A stretch of DNA of 64,000 nt from Bradyrhizobium iriomotense. GTDB lineage: Bacteria > Pseudomonadota > Alphaproteobacteria > Rhizobiales > Xanthobacteraceae. The stretch's first letter is position 1, and each line of letters begins with the position of its first letter. This document shows, piece after piece, positions 32,754-41,517 of this stretch. The notes under the pieces are model-generated. The model did not search any database. It saw only the letters and a list, made by a program, of their open reading frames with translations, and was not told the origin of the DNA. The translations under genes were made by a program, and so were the position numbers. Location: positions 62,001-126,000 of the forward strand of contig NZ_JAFCJZ010000013.1 in NCBI RefSeq assembly GCF_018130765.1. Direction: 5' to 3'.

Positions 32754-34070
32754 ATGACGACAGTAACCCGACGTAACGTCCTCAAGGGCGGTACCGCGCT
32801 TGCCGGCGGCATGGCCGGCATCCTGGCGGTTGGTAGGGCGCCCGCCTATGCGCAAGCCGCCACGGTGCACTGGCTGCGCTGGACCGACTTCGTTCCGGCG
32901 TCAGATCAGCTGCTGCGCAACGAAATCGCAAAGGAGTGCGAGAAAGCGCTCGGCATAAAGCTCAATATCGAGACCATCAACGCCAACGACATCCAAGCCC
33001 GCATCACCTCGGCGATCCAGTCGGGGTCAGGCCCCGACGTCGTCTGCGTCCTCAACAACTGGGGGCAACTTTACGGCGAGAGCGTCATAGACGTCAGCGA
33101 CATCGCTGAGGAACTCGGCAAGAGTCAGGGCGGCTTCTACGATACATCCCGCGCTGTCGCCAATGACGGCAAGAAGTGGATCGCAGTGCCGTGGTGCATC
33201 GTCGGCCTGCAGATCGCGTACCGAAAGTCCTGGTTTGCCGAGATCGGCTACACGGACGGAAAATTTCCCCAGACGTGGGAGGAGTATCGCGAGGCCGGCA
33301 AGAAGCTGAAGGCAAAGGGACGGCCAATCGGCCAAACGCTGGGTCACACCTTCGGCGATGCGCCCGCCTTCGCCTACCCCTACCTGTGGTCCTGGGGCGG
33401 CAAGGAGGTCGAGGCAGACGGCAAGACGGTTGTGCTGAATAGCCCGGCAACGGTCGAGTCGGTGAAGTTCATGGTGGCCTTCTGGAAGGACGCCCACGAT
33501 GAAGGCGGGCTCGCCTGGGACGATTCCAACAACAACCGCGCTTTTCTGTCCGGGACGTGCAGCGCCACGCTCAATGGCGCCTCGATCTACATCGAGGCTC
33601 TGCGCAAGCCGGATACCTACAAGACGGAGGCAGGCGGGCAACTTAAGGACGACATCCTGCACGCCGCGCTGCCCAGGGGCCCCGGCGGGCAGTTCAGCTA
33701 TCACGTCCCGTTCTCGAACCTCCTGATGGGTTATTCGAAGAACCAGGATGCAGCGAAGAAATTCCTTGGCTGGATTCACTCCAAGGATGTCTACAACAAG
33801 TGGTTCGTCTCCCAGAAGGGCTTCTCGGTCGGCCCGACCACGGATTGGGAAAAGCACAAGCTGTGGGGCGACGACCCGATCATGCTGCCCTACAAGCAAG
33901 CGGCGCGCACAGGGCGCTTCGCTGGCTACGAAGGGCCCTCTACGCGCAAGGCAGCCGAGGTCGTAACCAAGTACATCATCATTGATATGTACGCAAAGGC
34001 CGTCCAAGGCATGCCCGCCGAGGATGCCGTGAAGAGGGCAGAGGCCGAGCTCAAGAAGGTCTACGCCTGA
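32754..34070 (+). CDS. Sugar-type ABC transporter substrate-binding protein
   Basis: 438 residues, family 1 solute-binding size. The signal MTTVTRRNVLKGGTALAGGM is of the Tat type, ending near AYAQA. Mature phrases (FVPASDQLLRNEIAKECEKALGIKLNIETINANDIQARITSAIQSGSGPDVVCVLNNWGQLY, LWSWGGKEVEADGKTVVLNSPATVESVKFMVAFWKD) fit MalE/UgpB-like proteins for sugars, polyols or glycerophosphodiesters. GGAGGG lies before the ATG. It is the first of four genes: binding protein, two permeases, ATPase. No catabolic enzyme or regulator is adjacent, so the substrate stays open. Confidence 0.92.
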   Translation: MTTVTRRNVLKGGTALAGGMAGILAVGRAPAYAQAATVHWLRWTDFVPASDQLLRNEIAKECEKALGIKLNIETINANDIQARITSAIQSGSGPDVVCVLNNWGQLYGESVIDVSDIAEELGKSQGGFYDTSRAVANDGKKWIAVPWCIVGLQIAYRKSWFAEIGYTDGKFPQTWEEYREAGKKLKAKGRPIGQTLGHTFGDAPAFAYPYLWSWGGKEVEADGKTVVLNSPATVESVKFMVAFWKDAHDEGGLAWDDSNNNRAFLSGTCSATLNGASIYIEALRKPDTYKTEAGGQLKDDILHAALPRGPGGQFSYHVPFSNLLMGYSKNQDAAKKFLGWIHSKDVYNKWFVSQKGFSVGPTTDWEKHKLWGDDPIMLPYKQAARTGRFAGYEGPSTRKAAEVVTKYIIIDMYAKAVQGMPAEDAVKRAEAELKKVYA

Positions 34071-34132
34071 GACTATGCCGTCCCTCCCCGTTTTCCTGGG
34101 GCAAGGAGTCTTTCGGCCGACGAGGATCGAAC

Positions 34133-35068
34133 ATGGCGATAAGCGCGGTTTCCGATACCACGCTCCGCGAGGCGCCCCCTCCCCGGCGACACCGTTTGCT
34201 CGAGGACGAGCGTTGGCTGGCATTCGTGCTGCTGGTGCCGACCATCGTGCTACTCGGCATGTTCATTGCTTATCCCTTCATGCGAGGAATCTTGCTGTCG
34301 GTCACCAGCTCGCGTGTCGGCATGCCCGGCGACTTCGTCGGCCTCGCCAACTTTTACAAGATTTTCAATGACGGGATCTTTCGCACCTCCGTCTACAACA
34401 CTTTCCTCTATACGGGTGTAACCACCGTCTTCAAGCTGGGGCTCGGGCTGTGGCTGGCCATGCTGCTCAACCGCAATTTCCGTGGCAAGGCGCTTGCCCG
34501 TGCCTTCATCCTACTGCCGTTCATTATCCCGACGGTGCTCTCGACCTTCGCCTGGAAGTGGATGTTCGACCCGACGTTCAGCGTTCTCAATTGGCTCCTC
34601 TACCATCTCGGTTTGATCACCGGTCGGATCAATTGGCTGGGCGATCCGGACCTCGCCATGATCTCGATTATCATCGTCAACATCTGGCGCGGGGTGCCGT
34701 TCTTCGCCATCAGCCTGCTCGCGGGCTTGCAGACCATCAGCCCCGAACTCAACGAGGCCGCCGCCATCGACGGCGCCAAGCCGTGGCAGCGATTCTGGCA
34801 CATCACTTGGCCACTGCTGCTGCCCGTGACCATGGTCGTGATGCTGTTCTCGGTGATTCAGACGTTCGCCGACTTTCAGATCGTTTATGTGATGACGGGC
34901 GGCGGACCGGCCAACGCAACGCACCTGTTCGCCACCTACGCTTATCAGATCGGCATCGGCACCGGCCTCTTGAGCGAGGGCGCCGCCATCTCGCTCGCCA
35001 TGTTTCCGGTGCTGTTTCTGGTCGTCATCGTCCAACTTCTGTACATCCGCCGCGTGGAGGTTCGCTGA
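34133..35068 (+). CDS. Sugar ABC transporter permease (MalF/UgpA type)
   Basis: 311 residues with six membrane helices, starting LAFVLLVPTIVLLGMFIAYPFMRGILLS. The EAA loop that docks the ATPase is visible (NEAAAIDGAKPWQRFWHITWPLLLP). With the next gene it forms the membrane channel of the importer. The gap of 62 bp after the binding-protein gene and GAGG before the ATG fit an operon. Confidence 0.92.
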   Translation: MAISAVSDTTLREAPPPRRHRLLEDERWLAFVLLVPTIVLLGMFIAYPFMRGILLSVTSSRVGMPGDFVGLANFYKIFNDGIFRTSVYNTFLYTGVTTVFKLGLGLWLAMLLNRNFRGKALARAFILLPFIIPTVLSTFAWKWMFDPTFSVLNWLLYHLGLITGRINWLGDPDLAMISIIIVNIWRGVPFFAISLLAGLQTISPELNEAAAIDGAKPWQRFWHITWPLLLPVTMVVMLFSVIQTFADFQIVYVMTGGGPANATHLFATYAYQIGIGTGLLSEGAAISLAMFPVLFLVVIVQLLYIRRVEVR

Positions 35069-35071
35069 GCC

Positions 35072-35923
35072 ATGATCGAAGGCGCAAGGTGGCGAAAGTG
35101 GGTGTTCTTCTACGTCCCCATGGCGTTGTTCCTGCTTTTCCTGCTGTTCCCGTTCTACTGGATGGTGATCACTTCGGTGCGGCCGGACGGAGAGCTTTAC
35201 CGGCCGTGGAATTCGATCAACTACAATCCGTTCTGGACTTGGAAACCGACCGCGGACCATGTCAGGTACCTGTTCGAGGAGACGCTGTTCGCATCGTGGC
35301 TCTGGAACACGACATTCATCGCGCTTGCGTCAACCGCTATCTCGCTCGTGTGTGGTGTAGCCGCCGGCTATGCTCTGTCGCGGCTGAACTTTCCTTTTGC
35401 CGGCAGCCTGGGCACCGCCATATTCATCACCTATTTGGTGCCTCAGACGTTGCTGTTCATTCCGCTGGCTGAGATCATACGCAATTATCGGCTGGGTGAC
35501 ACGCCCTGGTCACTGATCCTGACCTATCCGACCTTTCTTATTCCATTCTGCACCTGGATCATGATGGGCTACTTCAAGGCGGTCCCGAAGGAGCTCGAGG
35601 AATGCGCGCGCATTGACGGCGCCTCGCGCTGGCAAGCGATGCTCTATATCGTCATCCCGGTGGCGATCCCGGGCATCCTCTCGGCCGGCATCTTCGCTTT
35701 CACGCTGTCGTGGAATGAGTTCATCTATGCGCTCGTGTTCCTGTCCTCGCCCGAGCAGAAGACTGTGCCGGTCGGCGTCACGTCGGAGCTGATCCGCGGC
35801 GATGTATTCTACTGGGGGCCGCTGATGGCTGGGGCCCTGCTTGGATCGATACCGGTTGCGATCGCCTATTCGTTTTTCGTCGAGCATTACGTCGCGGGAT
35901 TGACCGGATCAGTGAAGGGCTGA
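35072..35923 (+). CDS. Sugar ABC transporter permease (MalG/UgpE type)
   Basis: 283 residues with six membrane helices (MALFLLFLLFPFYWMVITSVRPDGELY at the start). The EAA loop is LEECARIDGASRWQAMLYIVIPVAIPG. The start lies only 3 bp after the stop of the first permease and its ribosome site (GGAGG) is inside that gene, so translation is probably coupled. It pairs with the MalF-type permease. Confidence 0.92.
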   Translation: MIEGARWRKWVFFYVPMALFLLFLLFPFYWMVITSVRPDGELYRPWNSINYNPFWTWKPTADHVRYLFEETLFASWLWNTTFIALASTAISLVCGVAAGYALSRLNFPFAGSLGTAIFITYLVPQTLLFIPLAEIIRNYRLGDTPWSLILTYPTFLIPFCTWIMMGYFKAVPKELEECARIDGASRWQAMLYIVIPVAIPGILSAGIFAFTLSWNEFIYALVFLSSPEQKTVPVGVTSELIRGDVFYWGPLMAGALLGSIPVAIAYSFFVEHYVAGLTGSVKG

Positions 35924-35929
35924 CAGCGA

Positions 35930-37021
35930 ATGGGCCAGGTCGTCCTCAAGGGGATCAACAAATTCTTTGACGGCGTGCACGCCGTCAAAGACGTCAACCT
36001 GCAGATCCGCGACAAGGAGTTCATGGTGTTCGTCGGCCCCTCCGGCTGTGGCAAGACGACGACGCTCAGGATGATCGCCGGGCTCGAAGCGATCAGTTCC
36101 GGCGATATCTCCATCGACGGCAACGTGGTCAATGAATTGGCGCCCATGGACCGCGACATCGCCATGGTGTTCCAGAATTACGCTCTGTACCCGCACATGA
36201 CCGTGTACGACAACATGGCGTTCGGCCTGAAGATGCGTAAATTCGCAAGATCGGAAATCGACAAGCGCGTACTGGAGGCGGCTGACATCCTCGGCATCGG
36301 CGAATTGCTCACGCGCAGGCCACGCCAGCTCTCAGGCGGTCAGCGTCAACGTGTGGCGTTAGGCCGTGCCATCGTGCGCCACCCCCGCGTGTTCCTGTTC
36401 GACGAACCACTGTCGAACCTCGATGCCAAACTGCGGGTGCAGATGCGCGTTGAGCTGAAGAAGCTGCATCTGCGTCTTGGCACCACAGCCATTTACGTGA
36501 CTCACGATCAGGTCGAGGCTATGACGCTGGGTGACCGGGTCGTCGTCATGAAGGACGGCGTGGTGCAGCAAGTGGGAGAGCCGCTCGAACTGTATAATCA
36601 TCCCTCCAACAAGTTCGTCGCTGGCTTCATAGGCTCCCCAGCCATGAATTTCGCGGCCGTTACGGTGACCGAGGCGAACGGATCGCTGATCGCCGAGAAC
36701 TCCGGCCTGCGCATCAAGCTGCCGGACGAGACCGCGCAGCGGCTGCGCGGCCGTATCGGACGCGAGGTCATGCTCGGCGTGCGGCCGGAGGACCTCACCG
36801 TGGCGGGTGGCGCTGATCTCGGCCACCCATGCTTCGATGCTGTGATTGAGGTGGTCGAGCAACTCGGCTCGGAAATCCTGCTCGATATGAAGGTGGGCGA
36901 GAGTATCATGGTGGCGAGCGTCGAGCCGACCGCTGGGGTGAGTGTGGGCGACAAGCTGCGCGTTGCCATGCGGCCTTCCAGGCTTCACGTTTTCGACCCG
37001 CAGACCGAGGCGGCCATCTGA
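35930..37021 (+). CDS. Sugar ABC transporter ATP-binding protein (MalK/UgpC type)
   Basis: 363 residues. Walker A is GPSGCGKTTT (~residues 36-45), the signature is LSGGQRQRVALGRA, Walker B is VFLFDEPLSNLDAKLR, and the switch His is in YVTHDQVEAMTLGDR. The C-terminal ~120 residues form the TOBE/OB regulatory domain (FVAGFIGSPAMNFAAVTV, LGVRPEDLTV). It drives the importer from the cytoplasmic side. It starts 6 bp after the permease stop and ends the operon. Confidence 0.94.
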   Translation: MGQVVLKGINKFFDGVHAVKDVNLQIRDKEFMVFVGPSGCGKTTTLRMIAGLEAISSGDISIDGNVVNELAPMDRDIAMVFQNYALYPHMTVYDNMAFGLKMRKFARSEIDKRVLEAADILGIGELLTRRPRQLSGGQRQRVALGRAIVRHPRVFLFDEPLSNLDAKLRVQMRVELKKLHLRLGTTAIYVTHDQVEAMTLGDRVVVMKDGVVQQVGEPLELYNHPSNKFVAGFIGSPAMNFAAVTVTEANGSLIAENSGLRIKLPDETAQRLRGRIGREVMLGVRPEDLTVAGGADLGHPCFDAVIEVVEQLGSEILLDMKVGESIMVASVEPTAGVSVGDKLRVAMRPSRLHVFDPQTEAAI

Positions 37022-37069
37022 CGCCAGCAATGCGGGCCTCGCGTACCGGATTTACGAGTCCACGCCCTT

Positions 37070-37172
37070 AGAGCCATTTCCGTTCCGATGGAATCGGAAC
37101 GGGGCTCTGGATTCTTGTTTTGACGCGTTTTCTTTACGCGAACCGGTATCCACTTCGCTCGAAAACGCTCTA
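37070..37172. repeat. ~103-bp rhizobial repeat with central hairpin
   Basis: The unit runs from AGAGCCATTTCCGTTCCGAT to CGAAAACGCTCTAG. It contains a perfect 10-bp hairpin (CCGTTCCGAT-GGA-ATCGGAACGG, 37080-37102) and the stretch GACGCGTTTTCTTTACGCG. I know this sequence type as a frequent repeat in Bradyrhizobium and relatives. Its right end contains CTAG, which provides the TAG stop of the converging gene at 37170. Confidence 0.75.
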
Positions 37173-37529
37173 GGCCAGCGCGGGGTGATCCCGCTGCACC
37201 GTCTCGCGGATCCAGCCGGCATGGATCGCGCGAAACAGGATCTGCGCGGTCTTGAGGTCGCCCGCCTCCATGCAGAGATCGACGATGCGATGGACCGCGT
37301 CATCGCGCATCAGTCCATCCGAGATCTTCATCGCGATCTCCATCGCGACCTTGGCGGCGCGCTCGTAGCGCGCGCTTTCGCGGCTGTCGTTGCGCGCAGA
37401 CCCCGCCGCGCTCGCGGCCGCCGCCTCGCAGATCGCACGGATGCGCGCGGCGGCCTCGATGTCGCCGAGCGGCCCCTCGATGGCTTCATCCCAGATGTCC
37501 TGTCGCGTCTTGCGCGCGAACCACTTCAT
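37170..37529 (-). CDS. Conserved-looking hypothetical protein
   Basis: 119 residues, soluble and helical, from MKWFARKTRQDIWDEAIEGPLGDIEAAARIRAICEAAAASAAG to GWIRETVQRDHPALA. GGTGGGG lies just before the ATG at 37529; the frame is open further but non-protein-like. The pattern of short helices resembles a TPR-like repeat scaffold (RYERAAKVAMEIAMKISDGLMRDDAVHRIVDLCMEAGDLKTAQILF). The stop codon lies in a dispersed repeat, so the original C-terminus may have been longer. No family recognised. Confidence 0.7.
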   Translation of the reverse strand: MKWFARKTRQDIWDEAIEGPLGDIEAAARIRAICEAAAASAAGSARNDSRESARYERAAKVAMEIAMKISDGLMRDDAVHRIVDLCMEAGDLKTAQILFRAIHAGWIRETVQRDHPALA

Positions 37530-37650
37530 CGCCCCACCATCCGCGATCTTCGAGCCGTCATGTTGCCGCGCTGCAGCCTCTCTCCAGCATAGAGAGGCCT
37601 GCCGAGATCGGCGAGGCGATTCTTCCGTCACACTCCATCTCGATACGCAT

Positions 37651-38967
37651 TCAGGACGTCCGACGTGGTCCGATGGCCTCGAACTGCGCCTTCTGTTCGT
37701 CATTCAGCGTGGCGTAGAAATCCTCCAGCGCCGCGCGCACCGACTTGACGCCGTCGAGCATCACGTCGAGCCGGTTGCGGACCGCGGCCATTCGCGCCGG
37801 CGGCGTCATCACCTCGCTCGGCTGGCAGCCCGCCTTGAGCGATGCGCTGACCTTGGCACTGGTGTCCTGGAGCACCTGTAGCGCGGCGCGCTGCGTGTCG
37901 TTGGGGTGAAGCCTCGCCTCGATGTCGGTGCCGGGCCAATCGAGCGCAGCAGGCGCACCGCAGGTCTGGACCAGCGATCCCCCGCTGCCGTTGGAAGCCG
38001 TCGCGCGGCGCTGATCTTCGGCCAGCGCGTTGAACCGCGCCTTCTGCTCGTCGGTGAGCGAGCCATAGAATCTGTCGAGCGCGGGCTGAACGAGATCGAC
38101 GGCTTTCACCATTGCCTCGACACGCTGCTGCATCGCCGCCAGCCGGCCGGGTGCCGTCGCCGCGACCTGCGTCGGACAGGATGTGCGGATCAGCGCGGCA
38201 GCGTCGATCGAGGCATTGCCGAGAGCATCGAGACTGGCGCCTTGCGCCTCGGTCGGCTGCACCGCCGCAGCGATCTGGTCGATCGGCAGACCGACGATCT
38301 CGCGTCGGTCGCTGCCGCAGAGCTGATCGAGCGCGACACCTCGCGCTTGCCGCCGTCCCTGCGGACGCTGCGGCAGATAGGCCGACAGCCCGTCATAGCC
38401 GTAGGGCCCGAAGAGGCCGGCATAGATGTCCGGATAGCCGTAGCCCCAGAAGCCGAGGCCGTCGCCCCAGATCGTGTAGTCGTAGAGATCGTTATAGGCG
38501 AACGGCCAGAACAGCGGCCCGACCCAGCCATAGAAGCCGCCTGGATGTTGCCACCATCCGTTGCCGGCGCCATGCCAGCCGACCAAGGCGGCCGCAGCCG
38601 CAATCTGCGCGCGTGCCGCCGGGTTGCTGATCAGGCGACCGTTGCGGAAAGCGCTGGAATGCAAATTGAGAGCATTGCGGAAGTTCGCAGGGCGCACCGA
38701 CGCATTGCGGATCTGACCGAAATTCGCACCGTGTCGGGCGCCGGTTGCGAACCGCATCGCGCGATAATGACCGCCCCCATGCGCATGCCCGAAACCGTGG
38801 CCATGGAAATGGCCGCCGCCGTGATGGCCACCGCCATGTCCCCCGCCGTGATGCCCGCCGCCATGACCACCGCCATGCCCGCCACCGTGTCCGCCCTTGC
38901 CGAGAGCGGTCCCCGCCAGCAGGCAGGCAAGCGCCATCACGGCAATTCCAATGACCGGTCGCAACAT
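37651..38967 (-). CDS. Exported His/Gly-rich protein with two LTXXQ (Spy/CpxP-like) motifs
   Basis: 438 residues. The signal peptide is MLRPVIGIAVMALACLLAGTALG. Residues ~24-70 are almost only Gly and His in GGH/GGGH units, a likely metal-binding tract. A Trp/Tyr/Gly-rich zone follows (~150-215; FYGWVGPLFWPFAYNDLYDYTIWG). The C-terminal part has two related helical modules, each ending in the Spy-type motif (LTDEQKARFNAL and LNDEQKAQFEAI) with one conserved Cys each (CPTQV, CQPSE). Spy/CpxP proteins are periplasmic chaperones or metal-stress sensors, so metal-linked envelope stress is an inference. GGGAGG lies 5 bp before the ATG. Confidence 0.83.
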   Translation of the reverse strand: MLRPVIGIAVMALACLLAGTALGKGGHGGGHGGGHGGGHHGGGHGGGHHGGGHFHGHGFGHAHGGGHYRAMRFATGARHGANFGQIRNASVRPANFRNALNLHSSAFRNGRLISNPAARAQIAAAAALVGWHGAGNGWWQHPGGFYGWVGPLFWPFAYNDLYDYTIWGDGLGFWGYGYPDIYAGLFGPYGYDGLSAYLPQRPQGRRQARGVALDQLCGSDRREIVGLPIDQIAAAVQPTEAQGASLDALGNASIDAAALIRTSCPTQVAATAPGRLAAMQQRVEAMVKAVDLVQPALDRFYGSLTDEQKARFNALAEDQRRATASNGSGGSLVQTCGAPAALDWPGTDIEARLHPNDTQRAALQVLQDTSAKVSASLKAGCQPSEVMTPPARMAAVRNRLDVMLDGVKSVRAALEDFYATLNDEQKAQFEAIGPRRTS

Positions 38968-39094
38968 CGCATCCTCCCGCAAAGCCGAGCCATTGAGGCA
39001 TCGAAAATTGTCGGGAATTGGAACCGGCAGGACTGCCGAAAGTTCCCGATCAGCGAGCGGCGGCGACGTTGCTGCGGAGCTGGTGCGCCGTGGG

Positions 39095-40525
39095 TCAGGC
39101 TTCCGGCACAATCTTGCCGGGATTGAAGATGTTGAGCGGGTCGAGCGCCTTCTTCAGTGCCCGCATCGCGTCCAGCGCCTCGGGGCCGAGCTCGGCCTTG
39201 AGGTATTTCTGCTTGCCCTGGCCGATGCCGTGCTCGCCGGTGCAGGTGCCGTCCATCGCCTGTGCGCGCTCAACCAGGCGATGCATGAACTCCTCGCCGC
39301 GCGCCATCTCGTCGGCGTCGTTGGTGTCGCAGACCAGCGAGCAGTGGAAATTGCCGTCGCCGACATGGCCGACGATCGGCGACAGCAGGTTGAGCCGCTT
39401 GAGATCTTCCTCGGTCTCGCTGACGCAGTCGGCAAGCCGCGAGATCGGCACGCAGACGTCGGTTGCGACCACGCCGATGCTGTCGCCGGGCCGCAGCGCC
39501 TTCACCGACCAATAGGCATCGTGCCGCGCCTGCCACAGCTTGGTGCGATCCTCCGGCTTGGTGGTCCAGGAGAATTCGCCGCCGCCACAATCCTTTGCGA
39601 TCTCGCCGAACGCCTTGGACTGCTCGGCAACCTCGATCTCGCTGCCGTGGAATTCCATCAAGAGCAGCGGCGTCTCCGGCAGCGTCAGCTTCGAGTAGGC
39701 GTTGCAGGCTTTCACCTGCGCGGCATTGAGCAGCTCGATGCGCGCCACGGGAATGCCGGTCTGGATCGCCAGGATCACGGCCTGACACGCCCCGTGCACC
39801 GTCTCGAACGACACCGCGCCGGCTGCGATGGTATCAGGGATGCCGCGCAGGCGGATGGTCAGTTCCGAGATGATGCCGAGCGTGCCTTCGGCGCCGACGA
39901 ACAGATGCGTCAGGTCGTAGCCGGCGGACGATTTCTTCGCGCGCGTACCCGTGGTGATGATCTCACCGTCGCCGCGCACCACCTTCAGCGCCAGCACGCT
40001 GTCGCGCATGGTGCCGTAGCGCACCGCGTTGGTGCCGGAGGCGCGGGTCGAGGCCATGCCGCCGAGCGAGGCGTCCGCGCCGGGATCGATCGGGAAGAAC
40101 AGGCCCTGGTCGCGCAGGTGTTCGTTGAGCGCCTTGCGGGTGACGCCGGGCTGGATCACGCAGTCGAGGTCCTCGGCATGCACCGCGAGCACCTTGTTCA
40201 TGTCGCGCAGGTCGATCGAGATGCCACCGGCGGGCGCGTTGACCTGGCCCTCCAGCGAGGTGCCGGTGCCGAAGGCGATCACGGGCACGCGGTTCTTGGC
40301 GCAGATCCGCACCACGTCCTGGATGTCGGCGGTCTCCTGCGCCATCACCACGCCGTCCGGTGGCTGGTTGACGATCCATGTGGTGGTATGGCCGTGCTGC
40401 TCGCGAACGGCCTGCGAGGTGATGAGGCGGTTGCCGAAGCGTGCGGCAAGCTGTTCCAGCGCGCTCGCGAGGGCTTTCGGCTCCGGCCGCGGCGGATTAT
40501 TGGTGATGGTCGTACCCACGGACAT
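39095..40525 (-). CDS. FAD-binding oxidoreductase (GlcD / D-lactate dehydrogenase type)
   Basis: About 476 residues. The FAD-binding PCMH domain covers ~40-220 (PVIAFGTGTSLEGQ, then IDPGADASLGGMASTRASGTNAVRYG). The FAD-oxidase C domain covers ~225-470, with the catalytic-site phrases GHVGDGNFHC and GTCTGEHGIGQGKQKYL. It should oxidise a 2-hydroxy acid such as D-lactate or glycolate. Start choice: GGGAGGA touches the ATG at 40525, whereas the GTG six bases further in (40519) has ideal spacing and may be the real start. No glcE or glcF is adjacent. A thioesterase gene diverges from it. Confidence 0.9.
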   Translation of the reverse strand: MSVGTTITNNPPRPEPKALASALEQLAARFGNRLITSQAVREQHGHTTTWIVNQPPDGVVMAQETADIQDVVRICAKNRVPVIAFGTGTSLEGQVNAPAGGISIDLRDMNKVLAVHAEDLDCVIQPGVTRKALNEHLRDQGLFFPIDPGADASLGGMASTRASGTNAVRYGTMRDSVLALKVVRGDGEIITTGTRAKKSSAGYDLTHLFVGAEGTLGIISELTIRLRGIPDTIAAGAVSFETVHGACQAVILAIQTGIPVARIELLNAAQVKACNAYSKLTLPETPLLLMEFHGSEIEVAEQSKAFGEIAKDCGGGEFSWTTKPEDRTKLWQARHDAYWSVKALRPGDSIGVVATDVCVPISRLADCVSETEEDLKRLNLLSPIVGHVGDGNFHCSLVCDTNDADEMARGEEFMHRLVERAQAMDGTCTGEHGIGQGKQKYLKAELGPEALDAMRALKKALDPLNIFNPGKIVPEA

Positions 40526-40606
40526 TCCTCCCGACAGACGAAACCGTGGCAAAGGACATCTAACCGGTCAAGTCAAGGGACCGGACGCATAGCTTGGGAA
40601 GGACAC

Positions 40607-41113
40607 ATGCCGGAGACCGCCGCCACAGCGCCCGAAGCGGAGCCGTTCCGCTCCTCGATCATGCAGGTCGAGCCGCAATGGATCGACTACAACGGCCATC
40701 TCAACATGGCCTATTACAACGTGATGTTCGACCGGGCGATCGACGAGTTCTGGCTCGAGCTCGGGATTGGCCCCGTCTACAAGACCGAGCGCCACGGCTC
40801 GACCTTCACCGCCGAATGCCATGTGCGCTATCTGCGCGAGATCCATCTCGGCGATCCCGTGCTGATCCTGGTATGGCTGCTGGCGGCCGACGACAAGCGG
40901 CTGCACACATTCCAGGAGATGAGGCACGGCACCGAAGGCTGGCTGTCAGCGACCTCGGAGAACATGTCGCTGCATATGGACATGAAGGCGCGGCGCGTTG
41001 CGCCGTTTCCGCCCGACATCCAGCAGCGCATCGCCGGGATCGCCAGGGCCCACAGCACCCTGGTGCAGCCCGAGGGCATCGGCCGCAGCGTAGCGATGCC
41101 CTCGAAGAGATAG
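40607..41113 (+). CDS. Hotdog-fold thioesterase family protein
   Basis: 168 residues. After a short disordered start the hotdog signature reads VEPQWIDYNGHLNMAYYNVMFDRAIDEFW, the 4HBT type with the catalytic Asp/Asn-Gly-His region. FTAECHVRYLREIHLGDPVLILVWLLAADDKRLHTFQEMRH covers the sheet that binds the CoA thioester. It probably hydrolyses a short acyl-CoA. GGAAGG lies before the ATG at 40607. It is divergent from the FAD oxidase gene (81 bp) and convergent with the DUF1328 gene, with only 2 bp between stops. Confidence 0.87.
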   Translation: MPETAATAPEAEPFRSSIMQVEPQWIDYNGHLNMAYYNVMFDRAIDEFWLELGIGPVYKTERHGSTFTAECHVRYLREIHLGDPVLILVWLLAADDKRLHTFQEMRHGTEGWLSATSENMSLHMDMKARRVAPFPPDIQQRIAGIARAHSTLVQPEGIGRSVAMPSKR

Positions 41114-41115
41114 CG

Positions 41116-41286
41116 CTAGATCCTGCGCCCGCGGGCCAATCCGACCACGGCCGAGACCAGGAACAGGACGACCGCGATGAAGAAGATGATCTTGGCGATC
41201 TCGATCGAGGCGCCGGCGATGCCGCCGAAGCCCAGGATGCCGGCGATCAATGCGATAATCAGAAACGTCACAACCCAGCCTAACAT
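41116..41286 (-). CDS. DUF1328 (UPF0391) small membrane protein
   Basis: 56 residues: MLGWVVTFLIIALIAGILGFGGIAGASIEIAKIIFFIAVVLFLVSAVVGL-type sequence with two membrane helices and a short Arg-rich C-terminus. This is the YtjA/DUF1328 family, often induced in stress or stationary phase; its role is unknown. GAGGG lies 8 bp before the ATG. It ends 2 bp from the stop of the convergent thioesterase gene. Confidence 0.85.
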   Translation of the reverse strand: MLGWVVTFLIIALIAGILGFGGIAGASIEIAKIIFFIAVVLFLVSAVVGLARGRRI

Positions 41287-41517
41287 GGTCAAACCCTCGT
41301 CTTGATGTCTCTCGGCACGGCTGGCCGCGCCGCCTGCCCAGACAATCTCGACGCGGGAACGATGGTTCCGGCACGTATAACGGCGAAATTCGCGCCCGCC
41401 GCAGGAACAAATCGGGCTGCCGCGTACGTGGAAAACCCGCATCGCCGCCCCATATAGGGACCAATCCCTGTTAAGAAGGCTCCCTCCCGTCACCCCGCGG
41501 TGCCATCGTGGGGCCAA

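Noticed and set aside
32418..32870. A 150-codon minus-strand open frame upstream of the ABC operon
   Set aside because: It overlaps the start and signal peptide of the binding-protein gene, has no ribosome site and shows no known family.
38897..40606. Long plus-strand extension in front of the thioesterase
   Set aside because: It lies opposite the FAD oxidase and has shadow composition. The thioesterase has a good ribosome site at 40601-40606 and starts at 40607.
41387..41440. GGAAC sequences as EcfG stress promoters for the DUF1328 gene
   Set aside because: Neither strand shows a matching CGTT element at 16-18 bp.
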